Shown in pieces: positions 54,254 to 64,000 of a DNA stretch of 64,000 nucleotides. Every line of letters starts with the position of its first letter. Position 1 is the stretch's first letter. Position numbers and translations under genes: made by a program. The notes beneath the pieces were generated by a model that saw only the letters and a program-made list of their open reading frames with translations, did not search any database and was not told where the DNA came from. This DNA comes from Eustoma russellianum. Its lineage: Eukaryota; Streptophyta; Magnoliopsida; Gentianales; Gentianaceae. The DNA lies in assembly GCA_036186865.1 (NCBI GenBank), contig AP025071.1:14715895-14779894 (forward strand), written 5' to 3'.

Positions 54254-54456
54254 CAATTTTCCTTAGCAACTTTAACACCCCCACCCTCGTTGCTGCTTAT
54301 ATTGTCAACTTGCCTATACACTAAGTCTAAGCAAGGAAACGGTAAAATCTTGGTCTAACAAGAGTAATTAAAATCAGTTGTCATGATGTAAACTCTAATG
54401 AGAGTAACCAACAGCCATCCTAATCTTGATACTCGCAACCCTTCATATGTACGTAT
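54254..54456. other. Host-locus sequence between H and K
   Basis: About 200 bp with a C-rich stretch (ACACCCCCACCCTCG) and no recognised gene. Joins 27718-27959 if H is removed. CGTAT at its end is the K duplication. Confidence 0.5.
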
Positions 54457-54675
54457 TGTTAAGAGACGTGATTGCAGAAATCACGAGATAACAGATATGA
54501 GGATATGAAAGGAGATCAAAGACAAATAGTGTAATCACGGAAAGAGAATAGTCGCGTACTTATTGCACTTTTTTGTATACCGAAATAGAGTTTTTCCTTG
54601 TATTACACATAGATCCATGTACATCATTGAAAAACAATAGTATACGACTTCTATTTATAAAATCCATATTCAACA
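54457..54675 (+). repeat. 5' LTR of K
   Basis: TGTTAAGAGACGTG to CCATATTCAACA, matching 57674-57895 at roughly 80% by eye, so K is old. Confidence 0.9.
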
Positions 54676-54689
54676 TTGTATCAGAGCGA

Positions 54690-55480
54690 TTTCCAATTCA
54701 TGAGACTCATAACTAAACTTCTTCATTGTCAAGAGAGGAATACCCATATGGGCCAATAACACGGCCAGACCAAGAACCAAACTTAAAAACTACCAAAAAT
54801 CTTTAGCTCAGTCTGAAAAACATCCAAAAACAACCTAGCTTCCGAAACTAGAGACTCAAAGAAATTGTCACAGTCCAAACATATCTTACCCTCGGCCAAA
54901 CTGACAACCTAGAGTTAGCATCAAACTCGACCATCCGCCCACACACAACCATAGGGAAGGCCCTAACCAACCTGCAAAACAGCATCGCAATCTGCTATAA
55001 AAATCCGTACATCCACAATTTAGCCTGAAACTTGGGGCTCAGACCAAATCATCATTGGCCCATTTACCTTTCTCAGCCAAGTGACCAAAACAACCACAAC
55101 CACCACAAACAGACAACAAACTGAAGCAATCCATCCAAATTGCACAAAAAAGATGCCAAAAAACCAAAAGAGAGTAAACAATAATTTGCCAGACAAGAGG
55201 AATTAAAGGACATCGGTCTTGGCCCCAAACTTTTAAATTCTGTTTTCCTACCCAAAAGTTTCTAAAATTATAGCTTTAGCCTCAAATGTTTCAGAAATTA
55301 GAGATTCACTCACAAAGTCTTAGAAATAGGACATTCAACCCCATAAGTTTCATAAATTAGAGATTCAGCCTCAAAGGTCTCAGAAATTACAGGTATGACG
55401 TTGGACTTTATCAACAGTCCATCATACCAATTCCACCTCACGTGTTTGTTCCAAAAAATATCATGAGTGAGTCCTTTATT
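54690..55480 (+). other. gag-region remnant of K with a 30-bp minisatellite
   Basis: No readable Gag. From 55251 to 55393 about five imperfect 30-bp units occur (CTCAAATGTTTCAGAAATTA type followed by GAGATTCA). They sit where gag should be, so the gag was replaced by or decayed around repeat growth. Confidence 0.7.
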
Positions 55481-55482
55481 TT

Positions 55483-56595
55483 GGAGCCACCGATACTATG
55501 ACCTACGATCCTAAAAATTTTACTTAGAGTTCTACTCTGAATAAATTTCACATAGAGACCGCCAGTCCAGCTCATGGAGAGGTTCTATTACCCTTTCACC
55601 ACAGTTAAAATTGAATAATCGTCTATATGTTCCTACATCATCCTCTAAGTTGTTGTCAATGAGTCAAGTAACGAAGGATCTCAATTGTGTGGTACTCATG
55701 TATCATGATTTTTTCTTTTGTAGGACATCCGTGTGAAGGAGATCATTGGATATGACACTAAACACGGAGGCATCTACTATGTCGATGAGGTGACTCAACA
55801 AGATCACACCATGCTTGCTCATAGGACGGTCTCCCGAAAACTCTCGATGTGCCACCAACGTTTGGGTCATTCCTCCTTCAGGTATCTAAAATCTTTGCTT
55901 CCAAGACTTTTCATCAATAATACTCCCATCCCACCTTGTAAACATGTATACGTGCAAAACAACACCGGGTAACATTTCGATCGAATAATACTCATGTGCT
56001 TGCATTTTTGCTTAATCCACTCATATGATGGGCGCCTGCCCCGTGTCCTACTCCTCAAGGGTTTTCAGTACTTTGTGATTTTTTGAATGATTCTTTCCGC
56101 ATAATTTAAGTATATTTTTTTAAGCACAAAGCTGAAGTCTATACAAAATTTGTCGATTTTTTGTATGATTCAGACCGAATTCAATCAAAGCGTGATGGAG
56201 AATATATGTACCACGAACTTAAAACCTTCTTCTGAGACAATGGCCTTATTCATAGAACTTCATGTCCAAATACACCCCAACAAAATAGCTTGGTGGAACA
56301 AAAAAACTACAACTGTAAACCTTCTTATGAGACAATATGGCTCTCTTTTATCAGAATCTAGTTTCTGGACAAACCAGAAAACAAGTATGCAAACAGAATG
56401 GTGACAGACGATGAATACAGGGATAGAAGCTCTGGAAAAATGGAACATGAGAGAAGTGTACATTGGCAAGAGGTAAAACACCACTAGGTGTCAATGGGTA
56501 CCATCAGGGTACTTTTTTCGATAGCTAGAAGTAAAGACGGGACTCTTCAAACGTTTGATGTTAAAAATGTGTTTTATAGAGAGATTTAAAAGAAG
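55483..56595 (+). pseudogene. protease and integrase fragments of K
   Basis: The protease word FGATDTMTYDP (about 55483-55515) lacks the two residues Asp-Ser normally just before Gly, consistent with a 6-bp loss at the active site. MCHQRLGHSSFRYLKSLLP at about 55847 is the integrase zinc-finger entry. Core and later parts are shifted and hard to follow. Confidence 0.7.
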
Positions 56596-57650
56596 AAATG
56601 TATATAAAAGCACTGCTTATTTTTTCCATAGCATTTAGACAAAATGAAGTGTGTCAATTTAGAAAAGCTCTTTATAGACTCAAGCAATCTCCTTGCGTCT
56701 GGTTTAGACGATTCATGATGGCCATGAAAATGTACATGTGTAAACAAAGCAATGCAAACATACATTGTTCTTCAAGCGAAGAAGGGAGAAGGTGACCCGC
56801 CTAATAATTTATGTGGACGACATGATTATAACAAGAGATGATGGGAGGATATTTTCCAACTCCGAAGAATCTATTCGTAGAATTTGAGATGAAGGATTAA
56901 GATGACCTAAAGTATTTTTTTGAGGATCGAAGTCCTTTATTCAAAAAAAGGAATCTATATATATCAACGAAAGTGCACAGATCACTTATTGACTTAGGTT
57001 GGCATGGTAGACTACAAGCTCAATGAAACTTTGATGGTGGCCAATCATTGACTCCAGATGGTTGAAGGAGAACAGTATCGGAGATTAGTGAAAATTTGGA
57101 TTTATGTGTTTCACACAAGGCTTGATATTGCTTATACAGTTAGGATCATGAGTCAGTTTATGCTTCAACGTAAGAAAGAACACATGAAGGCAGTTATGAT
57201 AATTGTAAGGTACTAGGTAGGAAACCCAAATAATAGACGATCTACTTTATGGTACTTTGTCCCGGGAGGAAATCTGTTAACTTGGAGGAGCAAAAAGCAG
57301 AAGGTAGTAGTTAAGTCACGTGCTGAGGCACAATTCAGAGGTATTGCTAAAGGAATAATTAGGACTCTGTGGATATAAAAATTTATGACTTAGATTGATT
57401 TTCCACCTACACTTCCAGCTTAGTTAATGCGTGACAATAAGACAACCATTAGTATTTTCGAAAACCCGGTCCAACATGATTGTACGAAACATGTGGAGAT
57501 GGACATGCATTTTATCAAGGAGAAACTTGAAGAAGGAAACATTGAGCTCGTGTTTGTAAGATCCAAAGACCAGTTAGCAGACATTCTTATGAAGGTAGCC
57601 ACCGAGAGGGTATTTGATTCCATGCTGCAGAAGTTGGGGTATTGTTGACC
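56596..57650 (+). pseudogene. RT and RNase H fragments of K
   Basis: RT: RKALYRLKQSPCVWF at about 56660 and, in another frame, IYVDDMIIT at 56806-56830. RNase H: DNKTTISIFENPVQHDCTKH at about 57430, followed by FVRSKDQLADIL to 57645. Most of the RNase H first half is degenerate. Closest in wording to element H. Confidence 0.82.
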
Positions 57651-57673
57651 GCACTAGTCAACTTGAGAGGGAG

Positions 57674-57895
57674 TGTTAATAGATGTGATTGTTGAAATCA
57701 CGGGATAACATACAAGAGAAAATCAAGGAAGATCGAGGGCAAATAACACAATCATGGAAAGAGAATATTCACCGAATTATTGTGCTTTATAGTATACCGA
57801 AAATAGAGTTTTTCATTGCATTACACATAAGCCGTATGTACATGATTGAAAAAATAATGAAATACGACTTTCATTCACAAAATCCATATTCAACA
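57674..57895 (+). repeat. 3' LTR of K
   Basis: Follows a GAGAGGGAG polypurine run (57664-57673). TGTTAATAGATGTG to CCATATTCAACA. CGTAT follows. Confidence 0.9.
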
Positions 57896-57900
57896 CGTAT

Positions 57901-58915
57901 GAGTCAAGCTTTGAACCATTATACATTTTGTCTTGAACTTGCTAGCTAAAGGACTTGGAACCCGATTACCTATGAGTAAACTTGGTCGTGTTACTCAGTA
58001 GCTTACTTTGGCGTGTCTTACGAACTTAAGGCTCTAATTTGATTATTGCTCGCAAACTAAGTCTCACATAAGTAGCCAGTGATGATTCATCTAGGCGACT
58101 TGAATTGATGGCTATTTGAGCTATGTATGTTATGCATTGGAGTCACTTATTTGGGGTGTCACATATTTTTTTTTAAATGAAAAATTTAGGTTGAAGAGAG
58201 GCTTCCCAAGTCCATGACCAGGGGTGTCACACATCTTGGGACCCAAAAGAAAACAGGGATACAGGTGATACTCTAAAGTCTAAAACCTGAAGCTTCATGA
58301 GTTAATAATCCAAAAAAAGTTTTCTTTTATCCCTATAACCAGAAAAAAGTATTGGTTTGTATTTGCTTGGTGGGTGCGACCTAATCTACAGGTTTCCTAC
58401 GAAGCTTAATAGCCCATTCTGCGTTCTGTTGAGTTGCTAAGCACCATAGTTTGAGTGGCTAAATAATACTTTTTCGAGCGCGCGAAATATATTTTGAGCG
58501 GCATGTAACGCGTTTCACTATACAGAATCTGTTGCTTGGTTTACACTAGTGTTTAGACATGTTGTATAATTGTAATCTTAGAGTAATAGAACCTGAAAAT
58601 TATGGTGCTTTAGAGGCCGTTTTGCTGTGGTAATCAAACGGAAACACTCGCCTGCACGCGTGGGATTAGTCTAATAGGTTATGGGGGTAATACTAAAGGT
58701 AATAAACATATACCAAAGGCAATATGGTTTAAATATAGGTCAGCTTGGTTTCCTGTTATTATAAACTGATACTTGCTCTTGAAATCACGCCCTAAAACTC
58801 CAGCTTTAGGAATTAAGACATACATGGCTGTTGCTTGCCTTCTTAAACTGATACTTGTACGCAATTCGTTTTGGTCTTTGGGTGAACAAATTTAAATAGA
58901 TGAATTAGATGAAGC
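57901..58915. other. Unassigned sequence right of K
   Basis: About 1 kb with no recognised gene. Contains a direct repeat AAACTGATACTTG at 58764 and 58846 and a repeated GGGGTGTCACA word (58157, 58224). May be host locus or a decayed element. Confidence 0.4.
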
Positions 58916-60473
58916 TGTTGGAGAAAATAGAAAGGAATTGAATTTGGACCAAGTTGCAAATCGTGGTTAGCAACGTAGTTTGAGCTAAGATTATGATTAG
59001 TTTAACTTATGATAAGTAGAAATTAATGAGTCCTTAATTATCTACGTGATGTGTCGATAATTTTAGGCTTTTGAATAACTCAATTCCGACACCGGGTAAA
59101 TGAGAAATTAATGCTCAAAATAAGAGGGAAAAACCAGCTCAGCTTGGCCTGTGACGGCATGGGATTAGGTGGCGGACTGAGCTGGGGACCTGATGGGCTC
59201 AGGTTGTAAACTGGGCTACAGGCCAGGCTACGGGCTGCAGACTGCAGGCTGGGTCCTATAGCAACGGGTCGGATCTTATCAGCTGGGGTGAAGTTTGTTG
59301 AATTTAAAACTCTCCGTGATGTTAAGATAAGTGAAGGTTAAGTTTTGAAAAGTTGTTGAGCTTTAACCGGCCGGACTAACCTAAATTTATTATGATCTGA
59401 TAGCACAGATTGAACAGTTATTTGATCTGATGGCTGAGGGCAGACCTTGTGCGGTTATCTGATCCAAAGGTTCATGCCGAGCAGGTATCTGGTCCTATGG
59501 CTGTGGTTGAACTGACTGTAACAGACTGACCTCAGATTTTTCCTATACATAGTGGCCAAGCTGACCTCTGTAGCCATTCACATTCACACTCAGAAATCCG
59601 AAATTCTTCTCATTTTCTCGCCAATCTCTCTCTACATAATCATTCTCATGCATACACTCTGCCTTTAAGTATTCTGAGAAGTTCAAGACCACTTATAGGT
59701 TCGTTTGGGTTTTTACGCTGCAGTGCTGCTCGTCTGAACTGTTGCCGTTGTATCCTGGGAGACGATTGCTCCATCCGGTTGGGCACAATATACTGGAGCA
59801 ATACGTCTTAAGGGCAGAGTCTTGGACTCACCTCGGATCTCTACTCAGCTAACCTGTTAAGGTTATTGCTGTGCTAAGCTCCACTTTATGCTGAGCTCTG
59901 CTGTTCGAAGGATAGCACCACACTGTTGTTGTACAACGTTGTCAAGCTGAGCTCAACAGTGTGCTGAGCTATGCTGTTTGGCTGAGAACATTCGTTGTTC
60001 TGTAGCACTGCCGTGATGAGCTATGCTTTGTGTTGAGCTCGGGTGAAACGGCTAAAAGCTCAACTGTTGTGGTTGTGCTGAGGTGCCGAGGTCGGCAGGT
60101 CGGTCATCAGCCCAGAATGGAAATACAATTGGGCTGACTAGACTGTTCTGATCCGTCTCATGAATTTGACTTGAGTTCAGCTCCGCTGGAAGACTGATAG
60201 CTCAGAACTGCTGTCCTGAAGTGCTATTCATTTCAGATCGATAGGTCGGCTGACTGTTCAGAACGCAAACTCAATTACGCTATCTGAATTGTCTTGACTT
60301 AGCGGATTGATCTTCCTTACCTTGAGCTCGGCAGGTCGGCTACTACTTATTTCACAAGCAAACTGTACAGAAGTCAATTTTGTTTGACCTGAATTACTTC
60401 CATCAATTCTTAAGACGTTTTTGTGATTGATTCTGTACTGATTCTCATTTGTTTTTGATAACTTACAGAAACT
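58916..60473 (+). repeat. Putative 5' LTR and leader of a copia element
   Basis: TGTTGGAGAAAATAG at 58916 is LTR-like and a copia gag starts at 60474, so this is probably its LTR and leader. TCCTATACATAG (59540-59551), then CA/CT-rich sequence, resembles a promoter and start site. Words TGCTGAGCT and GGCAGGTCGG recur at 59870-60340. No tRNA-Met PBS was found. Just before the ATG, TTGTTTTTGATAACTTACAG reads as a splice acceptor, so the leader may be spliced. Boundaries are tentative. Confidence 0.4.
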
Positions 60474-61388
60474 CAATGGAGAACGCAAGCTCTAGCTCTG
60501 TTCAAGGCGATGATGCTCAGAGTGCTGCTCCAATGGCACCAAATGCTGGGGTGCCGATGTCTGCTCCTCCTGCACAAGGTCCTATGGTAGTCCAAGTGGA
60601 GAAACCAGAGAAGTTCAGTGGCAGCGTCTTCAAACATTGGCAGCAGAAGATGCTGTTCTTCTTGACTGTCATGGGGTTGGCCACCTTTCTGACCGAGGAC
60701 CCACCAGTGGTGGATCAAGTGGAGGATCAAACCTAGAACATGCAAAACAAACTATCTGCTGAGGCATGGAACTTCAACAATTATGTTTGTCTGAGTCATA
60801 TTCTGAGTTGTTTGGACAACACCTTGTATGGTTTGTACTGCACGTACAAAACCGCAAAATCTTTGTGGCAGGTCTTGGAAAAGAAATACCATACGGAAGA
60901 TGCTGGCACTAAGAAATTTATTGTCAGCGAATTCTTGGATTTCAAAATGCATGATTCTCGCATTGTTGTTTCTCAAGTTAAGGAACTTCAAATGTTGGTA
61001 GCCAAAATGGAAGAAGAGGGCATGTTGCTCAGTGAATCTTTCATGGTGGTTGTAGTAATTGGGAAGCTACCTCTTTCGTAGAGGGAATTCAGAAGTTATC
61101 TTAAACACAAGAGAAACGAGATGACATTCGAAGATCTGATTGTTTAACTCTGCATAGAGAAAGACAATTGAAGATCTGAGCGAAAGCCACAATCAGTGCT
61201 GGTCAGGCCAAGGCCCATGTTGCATAGGCCAAGAAAAAGAAGGGACAACTTGGGGTGAACAAGAAAGGCAAGAAGATAGACAAGAAGCTCACCGGGAAAT
61301 GCTACAACTTTGTCATTCAGAGGCATGTCAGCAATGAGTGCCAGAGGCCTAAAAAGAAGCAGGCCAAGGCAAAGGCGAACATCGTTGA
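60474..61388 (+). pseudogene. gag of a decayed copia element, cut by E
   Basis: ATG at 60474 (MENASSSSVQGDD), then VEKPEKFSGSVFKHWQQKM, the entry motif of copia Gag. A TAG at about 60734 interrupts, then LSAEAWNFNNYVCLSHILS and LWQVLEKKYHTEDAGTKKF of the UBN2 domain follow. A further TAG is near 61079. The zinc knuckle near 61300-61350 has lost its second Cys (CYNF...) and is otherwise damaged (QRHVSNEC). Element E cuts the frame at 61388. Confidence 0.8.
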
Positions 61389-64000
61389 TGTAGGATCTGC
61401 AAGGCACCACTAAAAGGGGGGGTTGAATAGTTGGTGCGGAAAGTGTGGTTTTTAAAATTTGTTTTAAACCAAACAACTCAACTTCTGAAAACAGATTCTG
61501 TTTTCAGGACCAGTTTTAAAACATTTTTAAAACTAGGTTGAAGGTCTTCAAAAATTCTAAAATTTTGAGACAACTTAACCTCAGATGTTATGAGAGTCTC
61601 CTAAAAATTTCAGATTTAAGTTCAACCTTTAACCCCTTCAAAAGTTGTTGGTGGTCAGATTGCGCGAATATGCCAGAAACAGTAGACTGTTTTGAAAAAT
61701 TTATTCCTATTTGTTATTAACTCTAATTGCTCTGAAATTTTAACCACTAATCCCTTATATGTTTTATTTGAATGGGTTGAAACAGTTTTGAAAAATGCTT
61801 TCGGGAAGTTAGTCAAATACACTCAAAGTCTCAACCTTTAAAAGTCTGAAAATCAGACTGCACTAGTCTCAGAACTTTGGATGTTTGAGTGACTTATACT
61901 TATCCAAAAGGGTTGAAACTTGTGCCAAATTAACTCTAAGATGTGTGGCTATGAATCTGGAAATTTTTTGTGATTTTTGAAAATCGTTTACTATTTTTAC
62001 GAACGTAAACAAAAAGAGTAAACAGTGCAGAAACAGAATATAAGTGCGGAAAGTAAATGGCACCGAGAATTTTTATACTGGTTCGGTTATAAACAACCTA
62101 CTCCAGTCTTCGAGGAACACCTTCCTCGGTTCACACTAGTCACACACACGCAATACACCTTACCACAGGGTTGATGGAGTGACACACCAACTCTAACCCT
62201 TTACAAACCTTGTACGATGAATACAATTCGCACAAACACCACCACCTAGCAAGAATAAAGATTGATCACACCTTGATCAATTTTTTTACAAAGATAAATA
62301 GTATATGGTGGTATAATACAAGCCTATTCAAGAAAGAATATAAGTACAATAGGCTTTCAAGAAGAAGAAAGAAAGAGAGTGTAGAAGAAGAGAGGCTAGG
62401 CGTTTTTGATCTCAAGATTGTAATGCTTGTTCTTGTCATTTGTTTTTGCTCATCTTCTTTCCTTTTATGCCTTGTAGCCGTCCCCCTATAGGTGCCATCC
62501 CCTCTTGAAAATTATCTTATAAGTCCTTGGGAGAATGAGTGGCATCATTGTGACATGATCTTGCTTACTTGGTCCCTTCTCGTTGGATGATCATTTAACC
62601 TTTGCTTACTTGGCACTTCATGATTGGTTGAAAGTTGTCATCATTTGATGACTTGGAAAATCTGAATATTTCACTCAAAACATGTGCCAAAATCAACATA
62701 GAATAATTTTCATAATCCACAATATTGTCACATAAAGTTAGCAAGATAATTTTCTCACAAAAAGGGGAATAAAATCGGCCATGATGAGAATTTAGCATGC
62801 TGAAATTTCAGCATGTGATACATGGTGATAAAATTCAAAATAATTCCAAATTTTCATTGATTTTTCTTTTAAAATAAATCACCAATTAGTAGCAAAAATT
62901 CTTATCAAATTGAAAATGAAATTTGGACACTAACATACTCATAAAAATGGTCAAGATGCATTCCACACATGCTGAAAAATTTCAGCATGTGTGATATTCA
63001 AGATATCACACTTTATGACTTTGTATCTTATTCAAATTACTTCCATTTCTTCTTCCAATTAACCACATAATTCAAGACACCAATTATATCCTTTTTAATC
63101 CAAAAAATCGGCCACCTATATAGTGCACATGCTGAAATTTTCAGTATGTGTTACAAATGAGACAAAGTTTGAAACCTTACCATTTGTAGCTTCTTTCTTT
63201 AAGTCACCAACATTGTATGATTGATTCTTGACCAATCAATATGCCAACAAGGCTCCACATATGCTCCATCTCAGCTGTAGGTGGCATGTATACATGTATA
63301 TGCATGTGCTGAATTTTATTTTTGCTAACTTTGTAAAATAGTGCACATTTAATAATACACACATGTTATATTCCAATCAGCCCTTAATTTAATTTTCTAA
63401 AACATTTTAAGATGTATAACATATGTAAAAAGTGTCTAGATACATGTCATATGATGTGCCACAAATATTCCATGTGTTGTGTACGTAGAAAACCGAATTT
63501 TCGATATTTATCGATTACCCGATTTTTCTCTAATTAAATTCCAATTTCTTGCACATGTTATATATATTATGTTACACATAATATATATAATATATACTTT
63601 AAATCTCAGCACTTGGCTGGTCTAAAGTGACGCCATTAACATGTGTCAAAATTAAAATTGGAATCTTCACATTTTGGCCTTAATGTGGGGTGATTTGTGT
63701 GTGCCAACATGGAATGATTTTATGGCTGGAATTTACATCATAGCCACGAAATTTTGAGCATTTTTGAAGTGTAGGGGCTGGCCATCTATTTATGGCAAGT
63801 ACGTGACACGTTGGCGAAGTTGCGGTGTTCACCTGATACGACAATTTTTGGTTTGGAACCTTTTAACGTGTCGTATTTAATTTGTCATCACCATGACTTA
63901 TATCATATGATATAAGACCTAAATATACTCATAAAATATGAGTTAAGTATAATGGTGTGACGTTAATGTACATACGTAAGATATATAACGTGTCGGTAGT
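61389..64000 (-). repeat. LTR of Sirevirus-like element E (runs off the window)
   Basis: TGTAGGATCTGCAAGG start and collinear with the B and D LTRs for all 2612 bp visible; about 430 bp remain outside. Palindromes lie near 62795-62817, 62964-62993 and 63126-63150, the TATA-like box at 62461-62470. As a left-hand copy it is the 3' LTR if a full minus-strand element lies beyond the edge, or a solo LTR. The expected left duplication is GTTGA (61384-61388). Confidence 0.92.

Larger units (their letters stand above)
54457..57895 (+). mobile_element. Decayed copia element K
   Basis: 3439 bp, LTRs 54457-54675 and 57674-57895 (219 and 222 bp, TGTTAA...TTCAACA), TSD CGTAT at 54452-54456 and 57896-57900. 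PBS TTGTATCAGAGCG at 54676. The internal region is short because gag is largely gone. Protease, integrase, RT and RNase H words remain but in many frames. Confidence 0.93.

Noticed and set aside
58679..58864. Minus-strand 61-codon ORF
   Set aside because: No motif and no neighbouring coding fragment; left as unassigned sequence.

Overview
The window is plant nuclear DNA made almost wholly of nested LTR retrotransposons. I found no host gene, tRNA, rRNA, operon or bacterial-style signal. Evidence for a flowering-plant genome: Ty1/copia and Ty3/gypsy elements with primer-binding sites matching plant initiator tRNA-Met (TGGTATCAGAGC type), MITEs with plant-type termini, AT-rich spacers, and frequent stops and frameshifts in all but the youngest copies. 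The layout suggests a gene-poor, repeat-dense region; the species cannot be named from the sequence.

Layout, left to right. (1) 1-4134: right-hand part of a minus-strand gypsy-like non-autonomous element (G0), inserted in the gag of a minus-strand copia element (A, 4135-5726). (2) 5727-13136: minus-strand Sirevirus-like non-autonomous element (B) with 3.1 kb LTRs, a shortened gag ORF and no pol, inserted at the end of A. (3) 13137-15064: spacer with a degenerate telomere-like G-rich tract, a degenerate minisatellite and a Stowaway-like MITE. (4) 15065-27717: decayed minus-strand copia element (F). Its left LTR carries a Tourist-like MITE and its right LTR is split by a 7.36 kb gypsy-like element (G1, 20283-27639) with 1924-bp LTRs and TSD TTGAC. 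(5) 27960-54248: plus-strand copia element H with 233-bp LTRs. Its 3' LTR is split by Sirevirus-like element C (33258-54016, TSD TTAGC). C is itself split inside its reverse transcriptase by the youngest element D (40390-51338, minus strand, TSD CAACT). (6) 54457-57895: short decayed copia element K with 219-bp LTRs and TSD CGTAT. (7) 57901-61388: unassigned sequence, then the leader and gag of a decayed copia element. (8) 61389-64000: an LTR of another B/D-family element (E), running off the window.

Element D is the most informative. Its two 3.04 kb LTRs differ, by eye, at only two substitutions and two simple-repeat lengths, so it inserted very recently. It has a 638-residue gag ORF and an 854-residue pol ORF with protease, RT and RNase H. 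Pol has a clean in-frame deletion of about 178 residues that removes the integrase zinc finger and the first two catalytic Asp residues. Together with B, which lacks pol and most of gag, this suggests a family of defective Sirevirus-like elements moved in trans. Shared non-coding architecture supports one family: three palindromes per LTR, a TATA-like box about 1.07 kb from the LTR edge, arrays of polypurine tracts beside the 3' LTR, and a leader of 41-43 bp in the two copies where it can be seen. Order of insertion: H, then C, then D; A before B and before G0; F before G1 and before its MITE.
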